A DNA stretch of 64,000 bases, taken from NCBI RefSeq assembly GCF_008710275.1, contig NZ_VYQE01000002.1, positions 124,001 through 188,000 of the forward strand, in the 5' to 3' direction. Below the pieces are notes generated by a model, which ran no database searches, had not been told where the DNA came from, and saw only the letters and a program-made list of their open reading frames with translations. This DNA comes from Histidinibacterium aquaticum (GTDB lineage: Bacteria > Pseudomonadota > Alphaproteobacteria > Rhodobacterales > Rhodobacteraceae). The translations under genes and the position numbers were made by a program. Shown in pieces: positions 32,903 through 41,707 of this stretch (position 1 is its first letter; every line of letters begins with the position of its first letter).

Positions 32903-34000
32903 ATGAGCCGTATGGATGACAAGATCGCCGCGATCCGGAGTGCCATGGCCGAACACCAGGTTCAGCTCGTCGCACTCGGGCCCGGAGCCCATATGCATTG
33001 GGTGCTCGACTGGCATCCGCATCCTGACGAGCGGCTCACCCTACTGGCGATCGGCCGGGACAGCGCCCATTTCGTCGTCCCCTCGGTCAATGCCGAGCAG
33101 GCGGGCGCGAACGCGGGGCTGCCGCTCATCACCTGGCGCGACGAGGACGGCCCGGAGGGTGCGCTCCGCGAACTTGCCCAGCAGGTGGGTACGGTAACGC
33201 GGCTGGTTCTGGACGAGACCATGCGCACCGATTTTTCTCTGCCGCTCATCGGTACCTTCGACGGTGCGGAACCCGAGTTCGCCGACCGCCTCGTGGGGGA
33301 ACTCCGACAGATCAAGGACGACGCGGAGCTCGCGGCTCTCAAGGCGAGCGCTGCCGTGGCAGACAGGGCAATGGAGGCTGGCTTCGCCGCGATCCGTCCC
33401 GGCCTCACCGAACTCGAAGTTGCGCAGGCCATGCGTGATGCCTTCGCCGCCGAGGGCGCGGCCGTCGCCTTCACCCTTTGCGCCAGCGGGCCCAACGGGG
33501 CCTACCCGCACCATGCGACCGGTGAAAGGGTGCTGGAGGACGGGGACGCCATCGTCTTCGACCTCGGCGCAAAATTCAAAGGCTACCCCAGCGACATGAC
33601 CCGCATGGCAGCCGTCGGCCGGTTGCCCGAGGGCTACCAAGACGTTCACGACGTGGTCGAACGGGCATGGCAGGCTGCAGCTGCGGCCGCGAAACCGGGT
33701 GCACGGGCGCACGAAATAGACGACGCGGCCCGAACCGTCATCTCGGATGCCGGATACGGCGATTATTTCGTTCATCGCACCGGTCATGGCCTCGGGCTCG
33801 AAGTCCACGAACCACCTTATCTCACCTCCTCGTCCCAGACCGTGCTGGAGGAGGGCATGGTCTTCTCGATTGAACCGGGGATCTACATACCCGGCCGTTT
33901 CGGGATCCGGTTGGAGGACATCGTGATCCTGCGTGCGGATGGCGTCGAGGTCCTGTCCTCGCTGCCGCGCGAGGTGAGGGTCTCGGGCGCGGGTGCCTAG
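32903..34000 (+). CDS. M24-family metallopeptidase (Xaa-Pro peptidase-like), second copy
   Basis: 365 residues, preceded by GGAGACC. N-terminal creatinase/prolidase domain, then metal ligands: Asp in FDLGAKFKGYPSDMTRM (two), His in HRTGHGLGLEVHEPP, Glu in SIEPGIY and Glu in GIRLEDIVIL. It is only distantly similar to the 16871 protein, so it is not a recent duplicate. It sits between the M20 hydrolase and transporter system 3, 9 bases after the former. It probably takes a second hydrolytic step on a proline-like or cyclic amide substrate. Confidence 0.87.
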   Translation: MSRMDDKIAAIRSAMAEHQVQLVALGPGAHMHWVLDWHPHPDERLTLLAIGRDSAHFVVPSVNAEQAGANAGLPLITWRDEDGPEGALRELAQQVGTVTRLVLDETMRTDFSLPLIGTFDGAEPEFADRLVGELRQIKDDAELAALKASAAVADRAMEAGFAAIRPGLTELEVAQAMRDAFAAEGAAVAFTLCASGPNGAYPHHATGERVLEDGDAIVFDLGAKFKGYPSDMTRMAAVGRLPEGYQDVHDVVERAWQAAAAAAKPGARAHEIDDAARTVISDAGYGDYFVHRTGHGLGLEVHEPPYLTSSSQTVLEEGMVFSIEPGIYIPGRFGIRLEDIVILRADGVEVLSSLPREVRVSGAGA

Positions 34001-34045
34001 GGCCAGCGGTCCGCAAAGGACCATGTTTCTTTCAGGGAGAGAAGA

Positions 34046-35617
34046 ATGACGAAACAGACACTTCTTGCTGCGACGGCCATGTCGTTGCTGATGGGGGCGG
34101 CCCAGGCCGAGACCCTGCGCTGGGCTCGCGCAGGCGATGCGCTCACGCTCGACCCTCACGCGCAGAACGAAGGCCCGACACTTGCGCTGATGCACCAGAT
34201 GATGGAGCCGCTCGTCCTGCGCAATCCGGACGGGGAACTCGAAGCCGCCCTCGCGACCGATTGGTCCGTGGACCCCGACAACCCGGAAGTCTGGACCTTC
34301 TCCCTGCGCGAAGGGGTGACGTTCCATGATGGCGCCGAGTTCACCGCCGAGGACGTGGTCTTCTCGTTCGAGCGGGCGCTTTCCGAGAATTCCGACATGA
34401 AGGGCCTGATTTCCTCGGTCGCATCGGTTGAAGCGCTGAGCGACTACGAGGTCGAGATCACCACCAACGGGCCGAACCCTCTGCTGCCCGCCGCGCTGCC
34501 TAACATCCTGATGATCGACAAGGACTGGGCCGAAGCCAATGACACGGTCGACGTACAGGACGTGGAAGGCGGCGAAGAGACATTCGCCTCCCAGAACGTA
34601 AACGGCACCGGTCCCTACATGCTGGTCAGCCGCGAACCGGACGTCCGTACCGAGATGACCGCCTTCGAGGACTACTGGGGCGCCGCGGACTTCCCGATCG
34701 GCTACTCCGACATCGTGTACACGCCGATCCAGAATCCCTCGACCCGTACCGCCGCCCTGTTCTCGGGCGAGGTCGATTTCATCCAGGACGTGCCGGTGCA
34801 GGACCTCGAGCGGATCGAAGCCGACCCTTCGCTCAAGATCGTCTCATCGCCGCAGAACAGGGTCATCTTCTACGGCCTCAACGTCAGCGACGAACTCGTC
34901 AACGGCACGCCTGACGCGGGCAACCCTCTGGCGGACGGTCAGGTCCGCGAGGCGATGAACATGGCGCTGAACCGCGACGCGATCCGCGACGTCGTGATGC
35001 GCGGCCAGTCGATCCCGGCGGGGGTTATCATGCCTCCCTTCGTCAATGGCTGGAACGAGGAGCTCAACAGCGTTTCGACGGACATCGAGGCGGCCAAGGC
35101 GCTCATGGAGGAGGCCGGCTGGGGCGACGGGTTCTCGATTCAGCTCGACTGCCCGAACGATCGCTACATCAACGATGAGGCGATTTGCCAGGCGACGGTG
35201 GGCATGCTTGCGCAGATCGGCGTTACGGTGAACCTCAACGCTCAGCCCAAAGCCCAGCACTTCCCCCTGGTCAATGGCCTCGAGTCCGACTTTTACATGC
35301 TGGGGTGGGGCGTGCCGAGCTACGACTCGGAGTACATCTTCAACTTCCTCTACCACACCAAGGGCGACCTCTATGGCACCTGGAACGGCACGCGGTATTC
35401 CAACCCCGAGCTGGACGAGATGACCAAGGCGATTGCCGCCGAGGTGGATCTCGAAGCGCGTGACGAGATGATCGCCGAAATGTGGGACATGGCCAAGGCC
35501 GACACCGTCTACCTGCCGATCCATCACCAGGTTCTGAACTGGGCGATGGACTCCGATGTCGGCGCAGCGGTGGACCCCGACGACCAGGTCAAGGTGAAGT
35601 ACTTCACCGCCGACTGA
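34046..35617 (+). CDS. Peptide/opine ABC transporter substrate-binding protein (family 5), system 3
   Basis: 523 residues. Signal peptide MTKQTLLAATAMSLLMGAAQ, cleavage near AQA-E. SBP_bac_5 motifs: LTLDPHAQNEGPTLALMHQM, DGAEFTAEDVVFSFERAL and GQVREAMNMALNRDAI. GGGAGAGAAG lies before the ATG. It has the same fold as the system 1 protein but clear divergence, so the three systems probably differ in ligand. It is the third gene of the 31487-39604 operon. Confidence 0.9.
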   Translation: MTKQTLLAATAMSLLMGAAQAETLRWARAGDALTLDPHAQNEGPTLALMHQMMEPLVLRNPDGELEAALATDWSVDPDNPEVWTFSLREGVTFHDGAEFTAEDVVFSFERALSENSDMKGLISSVASVEALSDYEVEITTNGPNPLLPAALPNILMIDKDWAEANDTVDVQDVEGGEETFASQNVNGTGPYMLVSREPDVRTEMTAFEDYWGAADFPIGYSDIVYTPIQNPSTRTAALFSGEVDFIQDVPVQDLERIEADPSLKIVSSPQNRVIFYGLNVSDELVNGTPDAGNPLADGQVREAMNMALNRDAIRDVVMRGQSIPAGVIMPPFVNGWNEELNSVSTDIEAAKALMEEAGWGDGFSIQLDCPNDRYINDEAICQATVGMLAQIGVTVNLNAQPKAQHFPLVNGLESDFYMLGWGVPSYDSEYIFNFLYHTKGDLYGTWNGTRYSNPELDEMTKAIAAEVDLEARDEMIAEMWDMAKADTVYLPIHHQVLNWAMDSDVGAAVDPDDQVKVKYFTAD

Positions 35618-35637
35618 CCTCGTCCGGCGAACGGAAA

Positions 35638-35666
35638 CCGGGCAGCGGGCACGTCCCGCTGTCCGG
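35638..35666 (+). other. Stem-loop between binding-protein and permease genes, system 3
   Basis: CAGCGGG (35643-35649) and CCCGCTG (35655-35661) with flanking CCGG arms and a single mismatch form an approximately 11-bp stem around a 5-base loop. No T-run follows. It probably sets the ratio of binding protein to permease message. Confidence 0.5.
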
Positions 35667-35711
35667 ACCCCCGCATCCTGACGATACATCCAGCCGGGAC
35701 AGGCTCCGCCA

Positions 35712-36695
35712 ATGCTCGCCTACATCATCCGCCGCGTCGCGCAGTCGGTGCTCGTACTCCTGATCACGGGGTTCGTGGCTTTCTCCATGTTCAGTTATGT
35801 CGGTGACCCGGTCGAGAACATGCTGGGCCAGGAGCGCACCCAGGCGGACGTCGACCGCCTCCGCGAGCAGCTCGGCCTCGATCAGCCCTTCGTGGTGCAA
35901 TACGCCAAGTTCCTGGGCCAGGCCGTTCAGGGCAATTTCGGCCTGAGCTACCGACAGGGGCGGCCCGTCAGCGACATTCTCTCCGAACGTCTGCCCGCGA
36001 CCTTGGAGCTTGCGGCGGTCTCGGGGCTCATGGCCCTCGCCGGGGGCATCGGGCTGGGCATCTTCACGGCGATCCGAAGGCGCGGGGTCGGCGCGAATGT
36101 CATCATGACCCTGTCGCTGGTCGGGGTCTCGCTACCGACTTTCCTCATCGGCATTCTACTCATCTACGTATTCGCAGTTCAGCTTGGCTGGCTGCCATCC
36201 TTCGGGCGGGGCGAAGTCACCGATCTTGGCTGGTGGACGACGGGTTTCCTGACGGTGAGCGGCCTGAAGGCGCTGGTCCTGCCCGCGATCACGCTGGGTC
36301 TGTACCAGATGACGCTGATCATGCGGCTCGTACGAACCGAGATGTTGGAGGTGCTTCGCATGGACTACATCCGCTTTGCCCGGGCCCGCGGACTGCGCGA
36401 GCGCGCGATCAACTTCCGTCACGCGCTCAAGAACACCCTGGTCCCCGTCATCACGATCACCGGCCTCCAGCTCGGCTCCATCATCGCCTTCGCCATTATC
36501 ACCGAGACGGTGTTCCAGTGGCCCGGTGTGGGACTGCTCTTCATCAACGCGATCCAGTTCGTCGATATTCCCGTCATGGCCGCCTACCTCATGATGATCT
36601 CGGTGATGTTCGTTGCGATCAATCTCGTCGTCGATCTTCTCTATTTCGCCATCGATCCCAGGCTCCGGGTCGACGGCCGGTCGGGAGGACATTGA
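35712..36695 (+). CDS. ABC transporter permease, DppB-type, system 3
   Basis: 327 residues. The DppB N-terminus (MLAYIIRRVAQSVLVLLITG) is followed by GLDQPFVVQYAKFLGQ, GNFGLSYRQGRPVSD, a coupling loop in ARARGLRERAINFRHALKN and IIAFAIITETVFQWPGVG. The ribosome-binding site is weak (GACAGG, 9 bases upstream) after a stem-loop. One-base overlap with the next permease. Confidence 0.92.
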   Translation: MLAYIIRRVAQSVLVLLITGFVAFSMFSYVGDPVENMLGQERTQADVDRLREQLGLDQPFVVQYAKFLGQAVQGNFGLSYRQGRPVSDILSERLPATLELAAVSGLMALAGGIGLGIFTAIRRRGVGANVIMTLSLVGVSLPTFLIGILLIYVFAVQLGWLPSFGRGEVTDLGWWTTGFLTVSGLKALVLPAITLGLYQMTLIMRLVRTEMLEVLRMDYIRFARARGLRERAINFRHALKNTLVPVITITGLQLGSIIAFAIITETVFQWPGVGLLFINAIQFVDIPVMAAYLMMISVMFVAINLVVDLLYFAIDPRLRVDGRSGGH

Positions 36696-37648
36696 TGTCG
36701 GACCATCAAGTCGAACTCCAAACCCGGCGCACGCCGGGGCGTTTTGCCAGGGCCTGGGACAGCGACCTGGCCTACTCCTTCCGCCGGACGCCGGTGGCGG
36801 TGGTCTCGGCAGCGGTCGTGCTGATCCTTGTGCTTTCCGCGGTGTTCGCGCCACTCGTCGCGCCCTACGATCCTTTCGACCCGGCCTCCCTGAATTTGAT
36901 GAATGGCTTCACGCCGCCGGGGCAGCCGAACGCCTTAACCGGCGAGACCTTCTTCCTCGGGACCGACGACCAAGGGAGGGATGTCTTCTCGACGATCCTC
37001 TACGGGATGCGGATCTCGCTCTTCGTCGGCTTCTCGGCAGTTTTGCTGGCCATGGTCATCGGCGTCGTGTTTGGGCTGCTGGCCGGCTACGTCGGCGGCT
37101 GGGTCGACAGTTTCATCATGCGGATCGCGGACATCCAGCTAACCTTCCCGGCCATCCTTGTCGCCATGCTGATCTTCGGCATCGCGAAAGGCATCACGCC
37201 GCCCGAGTACCGCGACCAGATGGCAATCTGGGTGCTAATCTTAGCCATTGGCCTCAGCGACTGGGTCCAGTTCGCCCGGGTGGTGCGCGGTGCGACCCTG
37301 GTAGAGAGAAGCCGGGACTATGTCCTCGCCGCCAGGCTCGTCGGGCAGAGACCCTTCGCCATCATGATCCGGCACATCCTGCCGAACGTGCTCAATCCCG
37401 TGCTTGTGATCGCGACGATCTCTCTCGCGCTCGCCATCATCGCCGAGGCGACGCTGTCGTTCCTCGGTGTCGGCGCGCCTCCGACCCGGCCCAGTCTCGG
37501 CACGCTGATCCGGATCGGGCAGGGTTTCATGTTCTCGGGCGAGTGGTGGATTCTGCTGTTTCCCGCCGCGACTTTGCTCGCCCTGGCGCTCGCGATCAAC
37601 CTGTTGGGCGATTGGCTGCGCGATGCGCTCAATCCGCGGTTGCGGTGA
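36695..37648 (+). CDS. ABC transporter permease, DppC-type, system 3
   Basis: 317 residues from the ATG at 36695, where TGATG couples it to the previous gene and GGGAGG lies 7 bases upstream; a much longer frame inside the neighbour is rejected. FFLGTDDQGRDVFSTILYGM is the DppC signature, with the coupling loop around AARLVGQRPFAIMIRHILPN and LSFLGVGAPPTRPSLGTL. An extra loop (AKGITPPEYRDQM) between helices is longer than in systems 1 and 2. Confidence 0.92.
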   Translation: MSDHQVELQTRRTPGRFARAWDSDLAYSFRRTPVAVVSAAVVLILVLSAVFAPLVAPYDPFDPASLNLMNGFTPPGQPNALTGETFFLGTDDQGRDVFSTILYGMRISLFVGFSAVLLAMVIGVVFGLLAGYVGGWVDSFIMRIADIQLTFPAILVAMLIFGIAKGITPPEYRDQMAIWVLILAIGLSDWVQFARVVRGATLVERSRDYVLAARLVGQRPFAIMIRHILPNVLNPVLVIATISLALAIIAEATLSFLGVGAPPTRPSLGTLIRIGQGFMFSGEWWILLFPAATLLALALAINLLGDWLRDALNPRLR

Positions 37649-37658
37649 GGAGGAGGAG

Positions 37659-38645
37659 ATGACCGGACCCGTTCTGTCCGTCCGCGATCTCGTGGTCGAG
37701 ATCCCGACCCGCCGCGGCGTCCTGCGGCCCGTCGACCGCGTCAGCTACGACATCGCGGCGGGCGAGATCCTCGGCGTCGTCGGTGAAAGCGGTGCCGGCA
37801 AGTCGATGACCGGCAATGCGGTGATCGGCCTGCTTGATCGGCCCGCGCGCATCACCGCCGGGGAGATCCTGCTGACCGGGGAACCGATCCACGGGCTGAA
37901 CGGTGAGGCGCTGAGGCGCCTGCGGGGTCGCCGGATGGGGATGATCTTCCAAGACCCGCTGACCTCCCTCAACCCACTCCTGACCGTAGGCGACCAGCTG
38001 ACCGAAACGATTCTCGAGCACTTGCCGGTCTCCGCCGCCGAGGCACGGAAGCGGGCCATCGCCGCGCTGGAAGAGGTCGGCATCCCGGCCGCGCGCCAGC
38101 GGATCGGGAGCTACCCGCACGAGTTCTCGGGAGGCATGCGGCAGCGTGTCGTGATCGCGCTTGCTCTCTGTGCCGAGCCGGAACTGATTGTCGCGGACGA
38201 GCCGACCACCGCGCTCGACGTGAGCGTTCAGGCCCAGATCATCGCACTGCTCAAACGGCTTTGCCGCGAGCGAGGCGTCGCGGTGATGCTGGTCACCCAC
38301 GATATGGGCGTCATCGCCGAGGCCGCGGATCGAGTTGCCGTAATGTACGCCGGTCGGCTCGCCGAACTCGGCCCTGTCCGCGAAGTCGTGGGCAATGCCC
38401 GCCACCCCTACACCGCGGGGCTCATGGCCTCGACACCAAGTGCATCGGGCGGCCACCGCCGACTACGACAAATCCCGGGCGCCATGCCTCGGCTCGACGC
38501 CGTGCCAGACGGCTGTCCCTTTCATCCTCGCTGTGAGCGGGCGGAAGCACGCTGTCGGCAGGCACCGGAACCGATGTTGCAGACCTGTGATGGCCGTGCG
38601 GCCTGCTGGTTCCCCGTGGTCGCAGACGAGGAGGTGCCCGCATGA
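37659..38645 (+). CDS. ABC transporter ATP-binding protein, DppD-type, system 3
   Basis: 328 residues from the ATG at 37659, with a strong AGGAGGAG ribosome-binding site. Walker A is GESGAGKSMTG, signature FSGGMRQRVVIALAL, Walker B LIVADEPTTALD, switch VTHDMGVIAEAADR. The C-terminal extension with PDGCPFHPRCERAEARC is complete, as in system 1 and unlike system 2. ATGA overlap with the next ATPase. Confidence 0.92.
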   Translation: MTGPVLSVRDLVVEIPTRRGVLRPVDRVSYDIAAGEILGVVGESGAGKSMTGNAVIGLLDRPARITAGEILLTGEPIHGLNGEALRRLRGRRMGMIFQDPLTSLNPLLTVGDQLTETILEHLPVSAAEARKRAIAALEEVGIPAARQRIGSYPHEFSGGMRQRVVIALALCAEPELIVADEPTTALDVSVQAQIIALLKRLCRERGVAVMLVTHDMGVIAEAADRVAVMYAGRLAELGPVREVVGNARHPYTAGLMASTPSASGGHRRLRQIPGAMPRLDAVPDGCPFHPRCERAEARCRQAPEPMLQTCDGRAACWFPVVADEEVPA

Positions 38646-39604
38646 CCGCGCTGATCCGGCTGGAGCGCCTTACTCGCGATTTCGACGTCTCCAAGCCATG
38701 GCTGAACCGAGTGATCGAGCGCTTGCCGCGCGAGACGTTGCGGGCCGTGTCAGACGTGAGCCTCGAGATCCCTGCGGGCAGCGTCTATGCGCTCGTCGGG
38801 GAGAGTGGCTCTGGCAAGTCGACGATTGGCCGCATCGTCGCAGGCCTCGTTCGCGCGAGCGGGGGTACAGTCGAGATCGATGGGGTCGATACCGTTTCCG
38901 CTGCACCCGCACGGGTCTCGGAGGTCCGGCGCGAATTGCAGATGATCTTCCAGGATCCGTTCGCATCGCTTAATCCGCGCTGGAAGGTACGCCGGATTAT
39001 CGCAGAACCTGTGGCCGTCCGGGGCGAGAGCACCGAGGGCCTGTCCGAACGGCTGTTGGAGCAAGTGGGCCTCTCTGCGGCCGATGCAAACAAGTACCCG
39101 CACGAATTTTCCGGCGGTCAACGCCAGCGCATCTGTATCGCCCGGGCGCTCGCATCGAATCCCAAGATCATCATCTGCGACGAGCCGACGAGCGCCCTCG
39201 ATGTAAGCGTGCAAAGCCAGGTGCTGAACCTGATGTCGGACCTGCGCGAGGAACTGGGTCTCACCTATCTGTTCATCAGCCACGATCTGACGGTGGTGCA
39301 GCACATGGCGGACCGGATCGGCGTTCTCTATCTCGGCGCATTGGTTGAGGAGGCGCCGCGCGACCGGCTGTTCGCCGAGCCCAAGCATCCGTACACACAG
39401 ATGCTGTTCGATGCGGCCCCACGAATGGATGCCTTCGGCCGCGAGGTCGAGCCGCCGAAGGGCGAGATCCCGGACGCGATCAATCCACCGCCGGGCTGCC
39501 CCTACCACCCGCGCTGTCCCATGGCGACCGAGGTATGCTGGACCGAAGTGCCGCAGACGCGCCACATCGGAGAGACCCGGGTGCGATGCCATCACGCCGA
39601 ATAG
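38642..39604 (+). CDS. ABC transporter ATP-binding protein, DppF-type, system 3
   Basis: 320 residues. Walker A GESGSGKSTIG, QDPFASLNPRWKV, signature FSGGQRQRICIARAL, Walker B IIICDEPTSALD, FISHDLTVVQHMADR, and the C-terminal cysteine segment PPGCPYHPRCPMATEVC. It is the last gene of the eight-gene 31487-39604 region; 263 bases follow before alanine dehydrogenase with no recognisable terminator. Confidence 0.92.
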   Translation: MTALIRLERLTRDFDVSKPWLNRVIERLPRETLRAVSDVSLEIPAGSVYALVGESGSGKSTIGRIVAGLVRASGGTVEIDGVDTVSAAPARVSEVRRELQMIFQDPFASLNPRWKVRRIIAEPVAVRGESTEGLSERLLEQVGLSAADANKYPHEFSGGQRQRICIARALASNPKIIICDEPTSALDVSVQSQVLNLMSDLREELGLTYLFISHDLTVVQHMADRIGVLYLGALVEEAPRDRLFAEPKHPYTQMLFDAAPRMDAFGREVEPPKGEIPDAINPPPGCPYHPRCPMATEVCWTEVPQTRHIGETRVRCHHAE

Positions 39605-39867
39605 AAGGTTGCTGTTCAGTGCTGGCAGCTAGGCTCTGCGAAGACGCGCCCGCATCAATCGCTCGGCTATTGGCCGCCGGCTCCAGCGGTATGGCGTGGC
39701 CGGCTCCGCCATCCCGAGCCGCAGTTTCGCATCAGTGACCTCCGTCAAAAGATGCGGTGATTGGCTCCAACATGAAAGAAGCCCCTTGAAGCGTCGCCGG
39801 AACACATGCTGCTGTCGGGCTGCGGGCCGTCCGCTCGAGGGCGGGTCAAAAAAGAAGGGCAGGACAG

Positions 39868-40983
39868 ATGCTTATCGGCGTTCCGAAAGAGATCAAGAAC
39901 CACGAGTACCGGGTTGGGCTGACGCCGGAAAGCGTCGCTGAGCTCGTCGGTCACGGGCATGACGTTCTCATCGAAACGCAGGCGGGCGCCGGCATCGGTG
40001 CGTCTGACAGCGCCTATTCGGACGCCGGAGCGCGGATCGCGGAGGATTCCGATGAGGTCTTCGAACGGGCTGAGATGGTTATCAAGGTCAAGGAACCTCT
40101 GGCCGTCGAAAGAGCAAAGCTCCGGGAAGGCCAGATCCTTTTCACCTATCTTCACTTGGCGCCGGACCCCGAGCAGACCAGGGACCTGGTGGACTCGGGC
40201 GCCATCTGCATCGCCTACGAGACGGTGACGGATGATCGCGGCGGGCTACCGCTGCTCAAGCCGATGAGCCAAGTGGCTGGACGCATGTCGATCCAGTCGG
40301 GCGCGGCCGCGCTCGAAAAGTCGCATGGAGGCCTCGGCGTTCTGCTGGGCGGTGTGCCCGGCGTGGCCCCCGGGAAGGTCGTGGTCATCGGCGGGGGTGT
40401 CGTCGGCTTCAACGCGGCACAGATGGCCGTCGGCCTGCATGCCGATGTCACCATCCTCGACCGGAGCCCGGTCGCCCTCGAACGCCTCGAGACGCATTTC
40501 GGAAATTCCGCGAAGGTCATCTATTCGACCGGCGCCACCCTGGAAGACGAGGTGAAGCGCGCGGACCTCGTGGTCGGGGCCGTGCTCGTCCCCGGCGCGG
40601 CCGCGCCGAAACTGGTCTCCCGGGAGTTGATCGCGGAGATGAAGCCAGGCGCTGTCGTCGTCGATGTCGCCATTGATCAGGGCGGCTGCTTCGCGACGTC
40701 CCGGCCGACGACGCACGACGACCCGACATTCATCGTCGAGGGCGTGGTCCACTATTGCGTCGCGAATATGCCGGGCGCTGTCGCGAAAACCTCGACCTAC
40801 GCGCTGAACAACGCAACGCTCCCGCACGCGATCTCGATCGCCAACAGGGGATGGAAAGGGGCCCTGGCTCACGACCCCTGCCTCGCGATGGGGCTCAACG
40901 TCGCGATGGGCCACGTGACGTACGAAGCGGTTGCGGAGCAACTGTCCTATCCGCACACCGAGGTCTCTTCCCTGATCGGGTGA
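39868..40983 (+). CDS. ald: Alanine dehydrogenase
   Basis: 371 residues, the usual length. [20 protein letters not shown] opens the protein. The catalytic Lys is in MVIKVKEP and the catalytic His in [13 protein letters not shown]. The NAD motif [19 protein letters not shown] lies near residue 170, and [12 protein letters not shown] and [13 protein letters not shown] are family-specific. It reversibly deaminates L-alanine to pyruvate and ammonia. AAGGGCAGGA lies 5-8 bases before the ATG. Its place beside the peptide and amino-acid uptake genes suggests it disposes of alanine released from the imported compound, or recycles amino groups. Confidence 0.93.
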   Translation: MLIGVPKEIKNHEYRVGLTPESVAELVGHGHDVLIETQAGAGIGASDSAYSDAGARIAEDSDEVFERAEMVIKVKEPLAVERAKLREGQILFTYLHLAPDPEQTRDLVDSGAICIAYETVTDDRGGLPLLKPMSQVAGRMSIQSGAAALEKSHGGLGVLLGGVPGVAPGKVVVIGGGVVGFNAAQMAVGLHADVTILDRSPVALERLETHFGNSAKVIYSTGATLEDEVKRADLVVGAVLVPGAAAPKLVSRELIAEMKPGAVVVDVAIDQGGCFATSRPTTHDDPTFIVEGVVHYCVANMPGAVAKTSTYALNNATLPHAISIANRGWKGALAHDPCLAMGLNVAMGHVTYEAVAEQLSYPHTEVSSLIG

Positions 40984-41226
40984 ATCAACTGAACTCTGCA
41001 ATAGCGGGCTGTTGCCCATCGCAATGTGCGTCCGAGGTGCCGCAGGGGCACTGTCAGAAGAACCGCTTGAGCGGGGTAGGGGCGGACCTAGCCTGGGCAG
41101 ATGACCCAGCCCCGGGAGGGGCGGACAGCTGACCTTCGCCGCAGCAGCGAGCCATCCAAGCCGCGCGATTGGAAACCGACATTCAGGCCACCTCCAACAC
41201 GGGCTTGGCGCTGCACCGTCGCGTGA

Positions 41227-41499
41227 TCACCCGCGCGCCTTGTCCAACAGGCCGAGAAGCTCGGTGAACTTTGCCCGCTGATCCTCCCGGTCTCCTGAGG
41301 CGAGGGCCTCCTCGATGCAGTGGGCGGCGTGATCGTCGATCAGGAGTTTCTCGACCCCCTTGAGGGCCGCGGGCACGGCCGCAATCTGCGTCAGGATGTC
41401 CACGCTGTAGCGGTCGTCCTCGACCATGTGGCTGATGCCGCGGACTTGGCCCTCGAGGCGTTTCAGGCGCTTGAGCGCGGCTTCTCGGTTCTTGTGCAT
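41227..41499 (-). CDS. CsoR/RcnR/FrmR-family (DUF156) metal- or thiol-sensing repressor
   Basis: 90 residues from the ATG at 41499, all-helical DUF156. LKRLKRLEGQVRGISHMVED and VDILTQIAAVPAALKGVEKLL are the family run. Of the Cu(I)-site triad Cys-His-Cys, the His57-x3-Cys61 pair is present (DDHAAHC), but the first Cys is Ser32 (RYSVDILTQ where CsoR has YCxDVLTQ). The Cu site is therefore altered; it may use other ligands or sense a different signal. It is divergent from the glutaredoxin-MauE gene with a palindromic operator between, and probably represses itself and the copper genes. Confidence 0.85.
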   Translation of the reverse strand: MHKNREAALKRLKRLEGQVRGISHMVEDDRYSVDILTQIAAVPAALKGVEKLLIDDHAAHCIEEALASGDREDQRAKFTELLGLLDKARG

Positions 41500-41568
41500 G
41501 ACAGGAAATAAAAGGCGCGAAGGCCGCCTTGTCGAGAGCCGACGCGATAGAACCACAGCCTCTTGAAG

Positions 41569-41585
41569 ATACCCATGGGGGGTAT
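41569..41585. promoter_or_regulatory. CsoR-type operator
   Basis: ATACCCATGGGGGGTAT contains exact inverted arms ATACCC and GGGTAT around a G-rich centre. This is the G-tract-with-TAT-ends form expected for DUF156 repressors. It lies between the divergent repressor (41499) and glutaredoxin-MauE (41708) genes. Confidence 0.75.
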
Positions 41586-41707
41586 AGTTGAGCAGGCGGG
41601 TTTAGCGCGCCCGGATCACGGACGAAGCGTTATCGCCGATGTCGAGGCGACCCCGGATGCTCTGACGGGCGTGCCGTGATACACGCGATACCACCACGGA
41701 GCTCCGA

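Noticed and set aside
39605-39867. 263-base gap before alanine dehydrogenase, checked for a Lrp/AsnC regulator or terminator
   Set aside because: No frame resembles a regulator, and no stem with a T-run is present; only short GC repeats are seen.
40984-41226. Small GGGC-tgtt-GCCC hairpin after the alanine dehydrogenase gene
   Set aside because: Four-base stem with no T-run, too weak to call a terminator.
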